15,164 bases of DNA from Zopfochytrium polystomum (Eukaryota; Chytridiomycota; Chytridiomycetes; Chytridiales; Chytridiaceae), in contig JAIVFJ010000684.1 in assembly GCA_025765615.1 (NCBI GenBank), positions 1 through 15,164 on the forward strand, read 5' to 3'. The stretch's first letter is position 1; every line of letters begins with the position of its first letter. A model generated the notes under the pieces. It was given only the letters and a program-made list of their open reading frames with translations, did not search any database and was not told the DNA's origin. The translations under genes and the position numbers were made by a program. Of this stretch, positions 15,020 to 15,164 are shown piece after piece.

Positions 15020-15164
15020 TCGCCATCAACCACGCGAGAAGAGACAAGACAATCGCACCAGGTTTGGGAGAAACGGCAGGCTGGGCGAGAGGGACTTTAT
15101 GCACGCAGAGTGACAGGACGAGGGGGGGTGCGGGTGGGCAGGGGGTGTATGAGAGGCCATCTTT

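Noticed and set aside
14853..15104. Cys-rich minus-strand open frame as exon 1 of the SUR7-like gene
   Set aside because: Its hydrophobic stretch comes mainly from a CACG-type microsatellite; no donor site joins it convincingly to exon A.

Overview
This window looks like eukaryotic, most likely fungal, nuclear DNA. The reasons are short spliceosomal-type introns (46, 60 and 72 nt, with GT..AG borders and CTAAC/CTGAC-like branch sites), a Ty1/copia LTR retrotransposon, a Crypton-like tyrosine-recombinase transposon, a class II nuclear-type tRNA gene with perfect A and B boxes, and a SUR7/PalI-type membrane protein gene. No species can be named from the sequence alone.

Layout. (1) Positions 1-7987, minus strand: a degenerate Ty1/copia element. 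Its 5' LTR (7739-7987), a half-tRNA-type primer binding site, gag, zinc-knuckle region, protease, integrase and the first part of reverse transcriptase are in the window; the rest of the RT, RNase H and the 3' LTR lie beyond position 1. (2) Positions 3104-6914, minus strand, nested inside gag: a 3,811-bp Crypton-like element flanked by 5-bp direct repeats (TAATA on the plus strand). Removing the element plus one repeat copy (3,816 bp, a multiple of 3) rejoins gag in frame. The element encodes a split, frameshifted tyrosine recombinase whose conserved H-x-x-R box now reads H-x-x-Q. (3) Positions 7988-8320: a possible coding fragment cut by the copia LTR. It overlaps a roughly 490-bp segment (8131-8620) that recurs, diverged, at 12177-12620. 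(4) Positions 8629-9361: a minus-strand coding-like region of unrecognised family. (5) Positions 10187-11616: two tandem, decayed, minus-strand copies of an F-box/LRR-like gene. (6) Positions 12647-12828: a decayed tRNA-like sequence next to a well-folded class II tRNA gene with an odd anticodon loop. (7) Positions 13627 to about 15100: a minus-strand SUR7/PalI-like multi-exon gene.

Taken together this is a transposon-rich, gene-poor accessory region. Transposons are nested in order (host segment, then copia, then Crypton) and the host-like genes are duplicated and eroding. Nearly every coding region changes reading frame several times, often near homopolymers. That could be genuine decay, or uncorrected single-base indels in the assembly; it affects how 'pseudogene' should be read throughout.
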